The notes: generated by a model not told the origin, from the sequence alone. A DNA stretch of 64,000 nt from Oceanospirillaceae bacterium (GCA_002724925.1 PBQA01000013.1:186001-250000); one strand, 5' to 3'; shown: positions 1-7,107, counted from the first letter of the stretch. Numbers and translations: made by a program.

Positions 1-159
1 CAGTTCTGCCTTCAGGCCAAACATATTCACGCTGGCCTTAATCGTCATGATCGGCTCAGTCACCCCGGGCCAGAGTACCACGTAGCTGGCAATGGCCAGT
101 AACAGGCCGAGGCGCTGTGCCCAGGTAGACTGTTGCAGGCTGTTGACCAGACGGTTCAT
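1..159 (-). CDS. Paraquat-inducible protein A family membrane protein (N-terminal fragment)
   Basis: The first 53 residues of a minus-strand gene are visible before the window edge. They begin MNRLVNSLQQ, then a hydrophobic segment (about residues 17-31), then the stretch YVVLWPGVTEPIMTIKA. A single hydrophobic helix followed by a PGVTxPIxTI-like sequence is typical of short PqiA-like proteins. These are inner-membrane proteins linked to MCE-type lipid transport in other bacteria; that role here is inference. The ATG overlaps the stop codon of the upstream hopJ-like gene (ATGA), so the two are probably co-transcribed. The fragment is too short for a firm assignment. Confidence 0.5.
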   Translation of the reverse strand, partial: MNRLVNSLQQSTWAQRLGLLLAIASYVVLWPGVTEPIMTIKASVNMFGLKAEL

Positions 160-509
160 GCTTTCGCCTTCAGCGGAAATTGATCGAAAGTGATGTTATC
201 GGTGCCTTCGCGCAGAACGCGGCGCAGGTTGTGGTGGTTATCAACGTCTGGCGTCGCCAGCACATCACGATAATGTTCGCCGAACAGACGCAGCGTCGTT
301 TCTTTGTCCAGCTCCAGTAGCTGACTCAGAGCAAACACCTTAGCGCTGCCCTGATTCTGGTCTGCGCTATTCATCACGCCGCCGTTATTGAACGCGGTTG
401 GCGTGAAATCGTACCAGCCTTCGATAAACGCCAGTGTCGATGCAAACATATGCTCATCGGTGGTCAGAGAATCCAGAAATTCAGACTTGGCTTTGGCGAA
501 ATCGGTCAT
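156..509 (-). CDS. HopJ type III effector family protein
   Basis: Small soluble protein of 117 residues. The FIEGWYDFTPTAFNNGG segment, the following NQGSAKVFALSQL and the C-terminal DHHNxRxxxxxG-like stretch match the HopJ family. Despite its name, the family is widespread in free-living gammaproteobacteria with no type III secretion, and its function is unknown. I chose the ATG at 509 over an in-frame TTG at 521 because a GAGGA ribosome-binding site lies just upstream of the ATG. The gene overlaps the PqiA-like gene by four bases. A secreted effector role is not implied, because no secretion genes are present. Confidence 0.75.
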   Translation of the reverse strand: MTDFAKAKSEFLDSLTTDEHMFASTLAFIEGWYDFTPTAFNNGGVMNSADQNQGSAKVFALSQLLELDKETTLRLFGEHYRDVLATPDVDNHHNLRRVLREGTDNITFDQFPLKAKA

Positions 510-612
510 GAGCGTCCTCAAAATATGGGCTTAATAAAAGTAAGAATAAATACGAATTTATGAGAGGCGACAAATTAGCAGAAATGCCGCGGGGCTGCTA
601 TGTCTGAACAGG

Positions 613-1101
613 CTAGTGTATGGGTACTCGCCGGGCGTGAGTGAAGCGCTTCTTCCAGTAATCGGAGGTCAGATACGAGACCATAACCCCGCGACTGCTC
701 GACACATGCAGAAACTTATCCTGCTCTATGTAAATGCCGACATGCCGGGAGTTCACTCCTGTATCAAAAAATACCAGATCCCCGGAGCGCAACGAGTGTC
801 GAGAGACCGGAACACCCTGACTGGATTGTTGGCGGGTGCTGCGCGGCAGTTGGGTATTAAATTCATCACGAAACGTCACGTATACCAGCCCTGAGCAATC
901 AATCCCACGCTCTGATAAACCACCAAGGCGATGGGGCGTGCCCTGCCATTGCTGGTATTCATTGTAGAGGCGGGAGCGGACATCCGGGTTTTCAAACTGG
1001 ATTGAACTCTGGCTATCGGGACCGGGAAGCGCCTGAAAGCCAGAGCAACCAGAGAGCAGTACTGTAAAAAACAACAGACTGCTCCAGACCTTAACGGGCA
1101 T
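613..1101 (-). CDS. NlpC/P60 family lipoprotein (putative peptidoglycan endopeptidase)
   Basis: Predicted lipoprotein of about 162 residues: the signal peptide ends in LLSGC, so the Cys would be lipidated. The rest is an NlpC/P60 domain with catalytic Cys in DCSGLVYV, His in SRHVGIYIE and a third polar site near FLHVSSSRG. Family members cleave the D-iGlu to diamino acid bond in cell-wall stem peptides (Spr/MepS, NlpC). I expect it in the outer membrane facing the periplasm. The ATG at 1101 lies four bases after the stop of the upstream PEBP gene; a TTG just before it is also possible. Length fits a single-domain NlpC lipoprotein. Confidence 0.85.
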   Translation of the reverse strand: MPVKVWSSLLFFTVLLSGCSGFQALPGPDSQSSIQFENPDVRSRLYNEYQQWQGTPHRLGGLSERGIDCSGLVYVTFRDEFNTQLPRSTRQQSSQGVPVSRHSLRSGDLVFFDTGVNSRHVGIYIEQDKFLHVSSSRGVMVSYLTSDYWKKRFTHARRVPIH

Positions 1102-1104
1102 CAA

Positions 1105-1659
1105 TCAACGACCGTACATGCCAGTGATTGAGGTTTTCTCTATGGTATTCGCATTCACCATATAGCCGATCAGAGCAGCGCTGGCGTCTTTTGGTAGGTC
1201 CAGCTGCTCAACAGACAGGGCGTGCACTGTGAATATATAGCGGTGAGGGTCATCACCCACTGGCGGACATGCGCCACCAAAACCGTAAGTGCCAAAATCT
1301 GAGCGGCCATGCACCGCGCCATCAGGCAGATTTTCGCCCCCGGTCATGCCTGCATTAGTTGGCAGAGTCGTGACATCCGCCGGGATGTTATAAACAATCC
1401 AGTGCCACCAACCCGAACCTGTAGGTGCATCCGGGTCGTAGACTCTGACCACATAACTCTTGGTGCCCTCAGGGCCTGCTGTCCAACTCAGATCGGGTGA
1501 GATATTTTCCCCTTCGCAACCAAAGCCTTTAAACACCTGAGTATTCGCCAGGGTGCTGCCGTCGGCAAAGGTGTCACTTGAAACAGCAAAATCGTCAGCC
1601 AGAGCACTACCTGACATAAGTGCCAGAGTGGTACCCAGAAGGGTTGCGGTGCGGCGCAT
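1105..1659 (-). CDS. YbhB/YbcL family PEBP-like protein with signal peptide
   Basis: A 184-residue protein whose N-terminal 21 residues (cut after SALA) form a signal peptide. The mature part is a phosphatidylethanolamine-binding-protein-like domain: SPDLSW, YDPDAPTGSGWWHW and the late GGACPPVGDDPHRY segment are the ligand-pocket motifs of the YbhB/YbcL group. The biochemical function of bacterial members is not settled. Secretion to the periplasm follows from the signal peptide. It is immediately followed on the same strand by the NlpC lipoprotein gene. An upstream AGGAG close to the ATG supports the start. Confidence 0.85.
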   Translation of the reverse strand: MRRTATLLGTTLALMSGSALADDFAVSSDTFADGSTLANTQVFKGFGCEGENISPDLSWTAGPEGTKSYVVRVYDPDAPTGSGWWHWIVYNIPADVTTLPTNAGMTGGENLPDGAVHGRSDFGTYGFGGACPPVGDDPHRYIFTVHALSVEQLDLPKDASAALIGYMVNANTIEKTSITGMYGR

Positions 1660-1859
1660 AAAAGTCTCCTGTTTAAATACTGAAAAGCGGACTCTTAAAC
1701 TATCAGTCTTTCAATAATTTTTCATAGACTTCTTGCGAAAAGAGGCGAGACGGTGTCGGGACATCCTAATAACCATTCATTAACTCTCGATTAAAGGATG
1801 GGACCTGCACGCCAACGAATGGCGCTATGAGTCTATTCGGTCAGGCGTATGGATTCTCG

Positions 1860-2474
1860 TCAGGGGCCGATATTTGCCCATTGCTCGACACCTATGGCGT
1901 TCATCACCAGCTGAACGGATAAGGCCGCCAGAATCATCCCCATGATCTTCGTCAGCAGAGATGCACCACCACTGCCAATCACCGCAAGAATACGGTCTGA
2001 GAAAAACATCATCACCCAGGTAATGGCCAGCGTTGCTACGACAATAAGCCCCGTCATCAATTGCTGAGCAATCGGGTAGATCTGGTTATCGGTTAGCAGA
2101 ATCACCGCAAGAATAGCGCCGGGGGTTGCCGTGGCTGGGATCGCAATCGGGAAAATGGCCACATTGTGGTCAGGCTCTTTGCCCGAGCTCTGGTCGTTTT
2201 CAGTAAAGATCATCTGCAAACCGAACAGGAAGAGGATAATGCCACCCCCCAACTGGAACGACAGCAAACTGATGCCCATGGCTGTCAGCAGCACCTGACC
2301 AATCACCAACGAACCAATCAGAACGCCGCCGGCATACAGCACAGCGCGGGTCGCGGTTTTACGACGCTGGGTAACTGACATGCCCGCAGTTAAGGCAGAA
2401 AATATGGCAAGCGTGCCAATAGGATCAATGGTTGCCCAAAGAATCAGGGCATCCTGTATGGCTTTATCAAACAT
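1860..2474 (-). CDS. MarC family integral membrane protein
   Basis: A protein of about 204 residues with six hydrophobic segments, in the MarC (UPF0056) family. Diagnostic features are the early DPIGTLAIFSALT segment and the central AIPATATPGAI motif, which aligns with the family's P-x-x-GPG-type loop. It is an inner-membrane protein of unknown substrate; the old link to multiple antibiotic resistance was not upheld for E. coli MarC. I prefer the ATG at 2474 to a TTG at 2486, although neither has a strong ribosome-binding site. It stands alone, with about 200 bases of unannotated spacer downstream. Confidence 0.85.
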   Translation of the reverse strand: MFDKAIQDALILWATIDPIGTLAIFSALTAGMSVTQRRKTATRAVLYAGGVLIGSLVIGQVLLTAMGISLLSFQLGGGIILFLFGLQMIFTENDQSSGKEPDHNVAIFPIAIPATATPGAILAVILLTDNQIYPIAQQLMTGLIVVATLAITWVMMFFSDRILAVIGSGGASLLTKIMGMILAALSVQLVMNAIGVEQWANIGP

Positions 2475-2567
2475 GGGTGGTATCAAGCATAGTGGCGTCC
2501 CGGAACAGAACGCCGACTATAGCAGACCGCCTGTACCGCAGGGCAGACGGAGAAGTGCAAAGCTACG

Positions 2568-2723
2568 TCAGATCTTACAGGCACCGCCTTCGCAGCCATC
2601 GTCTTCCTGCTCCTGGTACGACTCAGGATCGATCTCACCTAACTCCATATCATCCAGGAAGGACAGCTCATCCCAGTCGGTGGATTCTTCGGCTTTCTTT
2701 GGCTCTGCTACGGGTTCGCTCAT
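2568..2723 (-). CDS. Small acidic protein of 51 residues with C-terminal CEGGAC
   Basis: An ATG at 2723 preceded by GCGAGG opens a 51-residue frame that ends in TGA at 2568. The product is strongly acidic (for example WDELSFLDDMELGEIDPE) and ends DDGCEGGACKI, with two cysteines five residues apart that could form a disulfide or bind metal. No hydrophobic segment is present. I do not recognise the family. The clear ribosome-binding site, and the fact that all acidic residues fall in one frame, argue that it is real. It sits between marC and the start of the cassette-like region. Confidence 0.5.
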   Translation of the reverse strand: MSEPVAEPKKAEESTDWDELSFLDDMELGEIDPESYQEQEDDGCEGGACKI

Positions 2724-2832
2724 GATGGCCTCGCATAAAAACGTTGCTGTAAAACTCAGCCTAAAGAATGCCTGAATTACACCTCAGGTCAAACACTGGC
2801 TTAAGATGGCACTCAGTGTTGCAGTGGTGGGC

Positions 2833-3507
2833 TTACGAAAGCTGCTTTGCGGTCGATTCCATGATCTCTGAAGGGATATGGGTTAAGAGACTATCTGGTA
2901 CTTCTAGTATGAGTTTCTGGTCAGGAAACTGTCGAAGGTGAACTCTCAGATAATTGCTGCGTAATAGCCTCCCCACCAAACGACTCAGAAATAAAGGTGC
3001 TTTTGCAGGTGGCAGCCCTCTCTTTTCGACACTTATAGTAATGTCACTCCACGGTATAAAAAGATCCTTGTGACCGAATTTGAATAGGAAGAGAACTTTA
3101 AGGTAAAGGCCTTGAGTAGTGACTGCGATTTTCAATGACCCATCGCAGCGGACCTCCCCAACATATCCACTAACCGCGCGGAATTGTAAGCGATCCCCTG
3201 TAAGCCTTTTGATGCCGTACTTCTCAGAAAGGGTCTTCCAGCCGCTGTTTGAACTTAATTTTGCTAAGATTCCGAACCAGGCACACAGAAACAAACCTAG
3301 GAACCAGTATGAACCCAGGAATGACATGAGCAGGCTTTCAAAGCTGGTTGCATACCATTGAGCTGAAGTGGGCACTTCGCCACAACAACCCGCATAGAAT
3401 TGGACTGCGAAGAATAAAACAAACGAAATAGCCCCAACTAAACCAGAAATTCTAAGAATCGATTTCATAATACTCGAACATGTTCGTTCTAGCCGTACGT
3501 CAGTCAT
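2833..3507 (-). CDS. Hypothetical membrane protein (last gene of the cassette-like array)
   Basis: A protein of up to 224 residues with two hydrophobic helices near the N-terminus (around ISGLVGAISFVLFFAVQF and SYWFLGLFLCAWFGIL), then a soluble part. A later stretch, LFLFKFGHKDLFIPWSDI, recurs in uncharacterised proteins of accessory regions. The nominal ATG at 3507 is two bases after the upstream stop; an in-frame ATG at 3468 (MKSILRISG) would trim 13 polar residues and is a serious alternative. I do not know its function. It belongs to the run of small minus-strand genes from 2.8 to 7.1 kb. Confidence 0.6.
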   Translation of the reverse strand: MTDVRLERTCSSIMKSILRISGLVGAISFVLFFAVQFYAGCCGEVPTSAQWYATSFESLLMSFLGSYWFLGLFLCAWFGILAKLSSNSGWKTLSEKYGIKRLTGDRLQFRAVSGYVGEVRCDGSLKIAVTTQGLYLKVLFLFKFGHKDLFIPWSDITISVEKRGLPPAKAPLFLSRLVGRLLRSNYLRVHLRQFPDQKLILEVPDSLLTHIPSEIMESTAKQLS

Positions 3508-3509
3508 TA

Positions 3510-4091
3510 TTAACTAGGATACACTTCTTCCACTGCCACTGATTTACATATGACATAGCATGTATCAAATACCAAAGCCTTGTATCCACCCTCTGGGGTA
3601 TGTGAGGGAACAAAGTTGGTGTGAATATAGTTATCCACTGCAACCTTATATATATCCATCAGAGGTTTGGGCCCACGTGCCAGTAATCCATTAGAGCCCT
3701 CGCAGAACGCTATAGCGTGCCCTACATCGTATGTATTGGCGAAGTCGGCAAGTGAGCGCCAGTCACCAAGTACTTTCTCATGCGCCTCCCAGATTCTGCC
3801 CAGTAGTTCGTACCTACTTTCTGGTTTTGATGTGTAGTAAAGGTAACCCTGTTGTTCATTGTAGCTCCACAGTAGCTGGTGAGAGCTTGTGAATTCGACC
3901 TCCCCTGAAACACAAGGAAGAATCTCGGTTTCCTTCACTCCGTGGCAAATGATTCTGAAATGGCGGGAGACTTCAGGATCATTCCAATCATCACACAGGA
4001 AATCAATGACTAAATCATCTGTGTAATCTACAGTCAGAATACGTCCGTTCAGATCGTCATATAGATTTTCTGATAATTCTTCGATGTTCAT
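3510..4091 (-). CDS. Hypothetical protein, conserved accessory-region type
   Basis: A 193-residue soluble protein with no signal peptide. Recognisable blocks are VIDFLCDDWNDPEVSRHFRI, HQLLWSYNEQQGYLYYTS and a late GLLARGPKPLMDIY. The pattern resembles uncharacterised proteins often found beside toxins or in gene cassettes, but I cannot name a domain with confidence. Its ribosome-binding and start region carries an exact 14-base tandem duplication (4080-4107), so an extra out-of-frame ATG sits just upstream. The stop is two bases from the next gene, so the two may be translated together. Confidence 0.6.
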   Translation of the reverse strand: MNIEELSENLYDDLNGRILTVDYTDDLVIDFLCDDWNDPEVSRHFRIICHGVKETEILPCVSGEVEFTSSHQLLWSYNEQQGYLYYTSKPESRYELLGRIWEAHEKVLGDWRSLADFANTYDVGHAIAFCEGSNGLLARGPKPLMDIYKVAVDNYIHTNFVPSHTPEGGYKALVFDTCYVICKSVAVEEVYPS

Positions 4092-4107
4092 AATTCGATG
4101 TTCATAA
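4080..4107. repeat. Exact 14-bp tandem duplication over a start codon
   Basis: The 14-mer ttcgatgttcataa occurs twice back to back (4080-4093 and 4094-4107). On the minus strand each copy carries an ATG; only the downstream one is in frame with the 193-residue gene. Confidence 0.9.
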
Positions 4108-4172
4108 GAAGGGGCAGCTAATAATTTTCGTCTTGAATGAATATTGGATTACTTTGGCACCAGTGTTAAGCA

Positions 4173-4493
4173 CTATCTCCGTCGGCTGGAGTAACTGCGT
4201 AAGTAGGATTGAGCCCAGATGCGCCACGGCATTCTGTATACTTTAAATCTTGACCACCTGTCTACTTCCCCCGCCTTTCCTGTTCGGCAAAGGTAAAGTC
4301 CGCCAAAAAGAAGACCTAGAACGTCTCCTGTGATGGCAGATATCAACATACCAGTAGTAAGTATCCATGCAGAGTTGATCAAGCCCCATTCTATGTCCAG
4401 CTGATTTGAAGCAGCGAAGAACATAGTTAACCCTATCAACCTACCAATGACAGAAAAATCCTGAAACTGCTTATGTATTTTAAGGGTTTTCAT
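4173..4493 (-). CDS. Hypothetical small membrane protein
   Basis: A 106-residue protein with two likely hydrophobic segments (about residues 15-31 and 42-68) and a basic C-terminal tail ending YSSRRR. No known family recognised. Just beyond its stop the minus strand reads GCTTAAC (4165-4171), a good match to the RYYYAAC half of an attC site, although no convincing partner half was found before the next gene. It is a single-gene unit in the cassette-like run; function unknown. Confidence 0.5.
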   Translation of the reverse strand: MKTLKIHKQFQDFSVIGRLIGLTMFFAASNQLDIEWGLINSAWILTTGMLISAITGDVLGLLFGGLYLCRTGKAGEVDRWSRFKVYRMPWRIWAQSYLRSYSSRRR

Positions 4494-4546
4494 TGGTTTG
4501 ATACTCTTCGTCCAGTAGTGAATATCATCCAGATTGGCTGGCCTTG

Positions 4547-4819
4547 TTAATATTTATCAGTATCCATCTTTAATTTGTTAGATATTGACCTGAGAAGCCT
4601 TACAGTCTTTTCTTGTTTGATCAATCGGATGATGTTGAAAAGAACTAACATAAAAATTGCGGCAATCAGATAGATTTTCTTATCATTATATAATCCAAGA
4701 GAAATGAATATAGAAGGTGGGATTATCTCGACCGCCCAGATATTAATACGCTGAGATAATTTTACTGGGAGCTTGCTGTACGCATCTATAAGTAACTTTT
4801 CGTCTTTAGTAAATATCAT
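4547..4819 (-). CDS. Hypothetical small membrane protein, AT-rich
   Basis: A 90-residue protein with two closely spaced hydrophobic stretches (around WAVEIIPPSIFISLGLY and KIYLIAAIFMLVLFNIIRL) flanked by basic residues, suggesting a hairpin in the inner membrane. Its Ile/Lys-rich coding sequence is clearly more AT-rich than the core genes of this window, pointing to acquisition from elsewhere. The stop overlaps a half attC-like sequence (TTAACAAGGCC on the minus strand). No family recognised. Confidence 0.5.
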   Translation of the reverse strand: MIFTKDEKLLIDAYSKLPVKLSQRINIWAVEIIPPSIFISLGLYNDKKIYLIAAIFMLVLFNIIRLIKQEKTVRLLRSISNKLKMDTDKY

Positions 4820-4886
4820 TAGTTAGCTCTATTATAGTCCGGTTGTGTTATATGCTAAACGTTTTCTGCCTTTAGTTTTTAAGTGC

Positions 4887-5279
4887 TTATAGGCTTGTAT
4901 GTCCGTGTTTGTTTGCCATCCAGCTAGGCGGCGCACCACCTTGCCAGCCAATTCGTTTGCTTAAGCCTAAAACCTGCTTAGAACTAAACTTTACATTGCC
5001 GTCAAATATCGAGTTGGCTATTTCTGCGCGAAGCTTATCAAGGAACTTTTGATTTACACCCAATATATTTATTGTGTTTTCTGACTCCTCATAGCGATAA
5101 AGGGCAACAGCATAGGCGATAAATCTAGCGTCTAACTTCAGATGCTCTACAGTAGCCTGCACCTGCATTACAGTAAATTGATCCTGCTGTCCATATCGCT
5201 TTATCAAAGCTGGCCCAAGCTCATGAATATAGCTCTTGAAGGCTTTTCGTAACTTCCATTTACGCAGGCACTCAATCAT
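4887..5279 (-). CDS. Hypothetical protein, DUF6559-like
   Basis: A 130-residue soluble protein. The opening pattern, basic residues then ELGPALIKRYG, then FTVMQV and a FIAYAVALYRYEES block, resembles the uncharacterised DUF6559 family as I remember it; this is an impression of pattern, not a search result. The C-terminal part (SKRIGWQGGAPPSW) is less typical. It is followed on the minus strand by an AT-rich spacer with half an attC-like site at 4847-4853 (ATATAAC). Function unknown. Confidence 0.5.
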   Translation of the reverse strand: MIECLRKWKLRKAFKSYIHELGPALIKRYGQQDQFTVMQVQATVEHLKLDARFIAYAVALYRYEESENTINILGVNQKFLDKLRAEIANSIFDGNVKFSSKQVLGLSKRIGWQGGAPPSWMANKHGHTSL

Positions 5280-5281
5280 GA

Positions 5282-5342
5282 CATTTAATTCCCAGCCTTT
5301 TGGGGCGTGCTTTTCAGGGGTAACAGCGGCCGATTGTTACGT
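5282..5342 (-). other. attC-like site (degenerate), integron cassette recombination site
   Basis: Read on the minus strand the element starts ACGTAACAATCGGCC, passes through a GC-rich imperfect hairpin and ends GGCTGGGAATTAAAT. The outer arms pair imperfectly, as in attC folded single strands. The right core reads ATTAAAT where GTTAAAT would be expected, so the site may be inactive. The left core overlaps the stop codon of the SUKH gene. The inner GCTTTTCAG element is shared with the site at 6582-6662. Confidence 0.55.
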
Positions 5343-5792
5343 GGTTCCACAGTCATAAAGACCTTCAATAAATTCATTAAACGAACCCGCCAGTTTGGTC
5401 ATGTTAAACTCTGAAGGCTCAACTTCGTCATCATATTCGTAATGATTCCAATGGTAAACTGCACCAAATTCCTCTGACCTGAGGGCTAAACAGTACACGT
5501 CGCCACCAGGGCTCTCTCCGAAGGGTAGGTAGTAGTCAAGAATCAGGCCTCTATATGCTTTAACATTTTTTTCTAAATCATCGTGATTCGAATCTTCTCG
5601 TATAGCATATAGGAAGCCAACAAAATCAAAGTGCTCTCCATTGACTCTAACCCCGTCCGGAAATGGGCGTCCACCGTTACGTCTCATTAAAAATTCAATA
5701 TACTCTGGAGGAAACTCTACAGAAAGCTCTCTTTCAGCTTCTTTGATATCAGTTCGTTTAAGTTGCTCGTATGAGCTGTCAATTTGAAGCAT
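5337..5792 (-). CDS. SMI1/KNR4 (SUKH) family protein, possible immunity protein
   Basis: A 151-residue protein with the SUKH fold signature: an early IKEAERELSVEFPPEYIEFLMRxNGG block, then the GDVYCLALRSEEFGAVYHWNH strand region, and a late FNEFIEGL. SUKH proteins often act as immunity proteins against contact-dependent or polymorphic toxins, and they are also common as lone cassette genes. No toxin gene lies beside it here, so an orphan immunity role is only inference. The stop codon is inside the adjoining attC-like site, a typical cassette arrangement. Confidence 0.8.
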   Translation of the reverse strand: MLQIDSSYEQLKRTDIKEAERELSVEFPPEYIEFLMRRNGGRPFPDGVRVNGEHFDFVGFLYAIREDSNHDDLEKNVKAYRGLILDYYLPFGESPGGDVYCLALRSEEFGAVYHWNHYEYDDEVEPSEFNMTKLAGSFNEFIEGLYDCGTT

Positions 5793-5808
5793 TATGATCT
5801 ACTCGTGC

Positions 5809-5839
5809 ACGTAACGCCGGCCAGGAGGTTCTGTTATAC
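5809..5839 (-). other. Very short attC-like remnant (31 bp)
   Basis: Between two cassette-like genes the minus strand reads GTATAAC ... GCCGGCGTTACGT with only about 17 bases between the core halves. The cores look like attC ends but the internal arms do not pair well, so this may be a fusion or deletion product of two sites. Confidence 0.35.
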
Positions 5840-5845
5840 GTTGCT

Positions 5846-6214
5846 TTACCCCCAAAACCTGATGATAAGATTTACATGTAAATTCGATAACTGACGAAGT
5901 AACTCCGAATCAAAGCAAGCTATGGCAGCTCCATCTTCTGGCTGAACCAGGCAGTCTAGATCTATTGTCCAGCCACCTTCTTCGAGCTCTTTTAGCTTTT
6001 CAGTCTTACCGCCGAGAAGATCAACCCATCTTCTCAACTGCTCCTCAATATGGAGGTCTTTGTCTGGAGTGAACAATTTCCATGCTGTATTTTCTCCCTG
6101 TTTAGTACCTACCGACGCATTATCTGGCATCATTTCGAGAATTTTAGAAATTTCCTCGAAGCCGAAGCTCCCTTCTCTATATATGACAAATACCGAATTT
6201 TCAGACTGACTCAT
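5846..6214 (-). CDS. Hypothetical protein, DUF4279-like
   Basis: A 122-residue soluble protein. The order of features fits the DUF4279 family: an N-terminal strand (NSVFVIYREGSFGFEEIS), a helix with a Pro-containing turn, an AWKLFTP segment, a leucine-rich helix (LRRWVDLLGG) and a C-terminal LLRQLSNLHVNLIIRFWG. DUF4279 proteins are small, of unknown function, and frequent in accessory DNA. The assignment is from pattern memory. It has attC-like sequences on both sides (5809-5839 and 6225-6282), as expected for a single-gene cassette. Confidence 0.55.
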   Translation of the reverse strand: MSQSENSVFVIYREGSFGFEEISKILEMMPDNASVGTKQGENTAWKLFTPDKDLHIEEQLRRWVDLLGGKTEKLKELEEGGWTIDLDCLVQPEDGAAIACFDSELLRQLSNLHVNLIIRFWG

Positions 6215-6224
6215 AATAGGTTAC

Positions 6225-6282
6225 GTATAACTCCCAAAGCACCGAACGAGCGCAGCGAGTCCAAGGCCTTTGTTTGTTATGT
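6225..6282 (-). other. attC site of an integron gene cassette
   Basis: On the minus strand the element runs from ACATAACAAACAAAGG to CTTTGGGAGTTATAC, 58 bp. The outer arms are imperfect inverted repeats (AACAAACAAAG against CTTTGGGAGTT) and the centre is a hairpin around ACTCGCTGCGCTCGTTC. That central sequence and the extra unpaired bases in one arm are characteristic of attC sites in marine gammaproteobacteria. It lies precisely between two single-gene units. Confidence 0.75.
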
Positions 6283-6284
6283 GC

Positions 6285-6569
6285 TCACTCATACTTTTTC
6301 CACTGGGCTTTGATATCTTTATATTGATTGGGAAGATTATCTTTTGCCTCGGCTATAGAGCCACAAACGGAATCTTGCTCTTTTTCCCAATTAAAATCAC
6401 AGCTGAATCTATAAAACGCTTCTGAGTCTTCGTACTGGCAGATTGCTAAACCAAATATTTTTGTGGCGACTTCCCCTGTCTCATAGCGAATCACTCCAAA
6501 TGGCTTTTCGCCGGACCAAGCCCATTCGAGGACTTTAGCACCGTCAATTTCTTGTGGTGGTTTGCTCAT
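6285..6569 (-). CDS. Hypothetical cassette protein
   Basis: A 94-residue soluble acidic protein, rich in aromatic residues in the middle (EAFYRFSCDFNWEKE) and ending in a helix (YKDIKAQWKKYE). No family recognised and no signal peptide. It is flanked by the two best attC sites in the array (6225-6282 downstream, 6582-6662 upstream), so together with the downstream site it forms a textbook mobile gene cassette. Function unknown. Confidence 0.65.
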   Translation of the reverse strand: MSKPPQEIDGAKVLEWAWSGEKPFGVIRYETGEVATKIFGLAICQYEDSEAFYRFSCDFNWEKEQDSVCGSIAEAKDNLPNQYKDIKAQWKKYE

Positions 6570-6581
6570 CCTTTACCTGAC

Positions 6582-6662
6582 ATATAACGCCCGGCCTTTG
6601 GGCGCGCGCTTTTTGCGCGTCCCGCCACGCTTTTCAGTGGCCTAAACGGCCGCTTGTTGTAC
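6582..6662 (-). other. attC site of an integron gene cassette
   Basis: An 81-bp element. The minus strand begins GTACAACAAGCGGCC and ends GGCCGGGCGTTATAT; these arms pair at 10 of 15 positions with the asymmetry usual in attC. Inside is a second imperfect hairpin of GGGACGCGC with GCGCGCCC around an A-rich loop, plus the shared GCTTTTCAGTGG element (plus strand). It follows directly after the first cassette gene. Confidence 0.8.
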
Positions 6663-6666
6663 GAAT

Positions 6667-6939
6667 CTAGCTTTTGATTCGCCACGGACCAGACTCCGAG
6701 ACCCGCTCAATTAATTTTTCTTTTGCTAACTCTTGAAGGATAGCCACTAACCAATATTGCTGGTTAGATGAGGTTGCAACCGGATAGTCTCCCCAGTCGA
6801 GTCCGCATTTTCTGAATATCACCGACTGTTTTAAACCATCTGAACCTACACCACAGTCAGGATCTGACTTCATAAATTCAAGTACTAACGATTTGGCCAG
6901 CACTCGAATATCTGCACCTCGTTTCGTGAAATCAGACAT
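6667..6939 (-). CDS. Hypothetical protein, first cassette of the array
   Basis: A 90-residue protein if translation starts at the ATG at 6939, which has a good TAGGAG ribosome-binding site about eight bases upstream. Longer in-frame starts exist at 6996 (MSTLTNK) and 7134, but the residues they add run through repeat and hairpin DNA and look like read-through of a recombination site. The product has a helical N-terminal half and an AILQELAKEKLIERV segment followed by a GPWRIKS end, loosely like a winged-helix wing. No family recognised. Confidence 0.55.
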   Translation of the reverse strand: MSDFTKRGADIRVLAKSLVLEFMKSDPDCGVGSDGLKQSVIFRKCGLDWGDYPVATSSNQQYWLVAILQELAKEKLIERVSESGPWRIKS

Positions 6940-7027
6940 ATGACTAGCTCCTACAGTTGAATGTACGTACAACAGTTTATTCGTGAGCGTGCTCATTTGC
7001 ACACCTGACTCCTTTTTGATAATCCGA

Positions 7028-7107
7028 GCATAACCCCCCGTCACCACTATGAAAAGCGCCTGAGGCGACGCCTTTTGCCAGTGTGAAAGTGTGCATGCGC
7101 GTTTACA
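7028..7107 (-). other. Possible attC/attI-like element upstream of the first cassette
   Basis: The minus strand ends in GGGGGGTTATGC (plus 7028-7034 is the core complement), preceded by an imperfect hairpin whose plus-strand tips are AAAAG (7052-7056) and CTTTT (7072-7076). The far arm (GTGTAAACGCGC) pairs only loosely. It could be the attC of a lost cassette, or the array's insertion point. Evidence is structural only. Confidence 0.35.

Noticed and set aside
156-509. HopJ-like gene as evidence of type III secretion
   Set aside because: The family is common in bacteria without such systems, and no secretion genes are nearby.
616-894. Plus-strand reading frame of 92 codons
   Set aside because: Lies wholly inside the NlpC/P60 gene on the other strand and has no ribosome-binding site.
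2380-2775. Plus-strand frames of 97 and 131 codons
   Set aside because: Antisense to marC and the 51-residue gene; composition does not look coding.
4820-4886. Full attC site between the 90- and 130-residue genes
   Set aside because: Only the ATATAAC half is present; no partner half or pairing arms were found.
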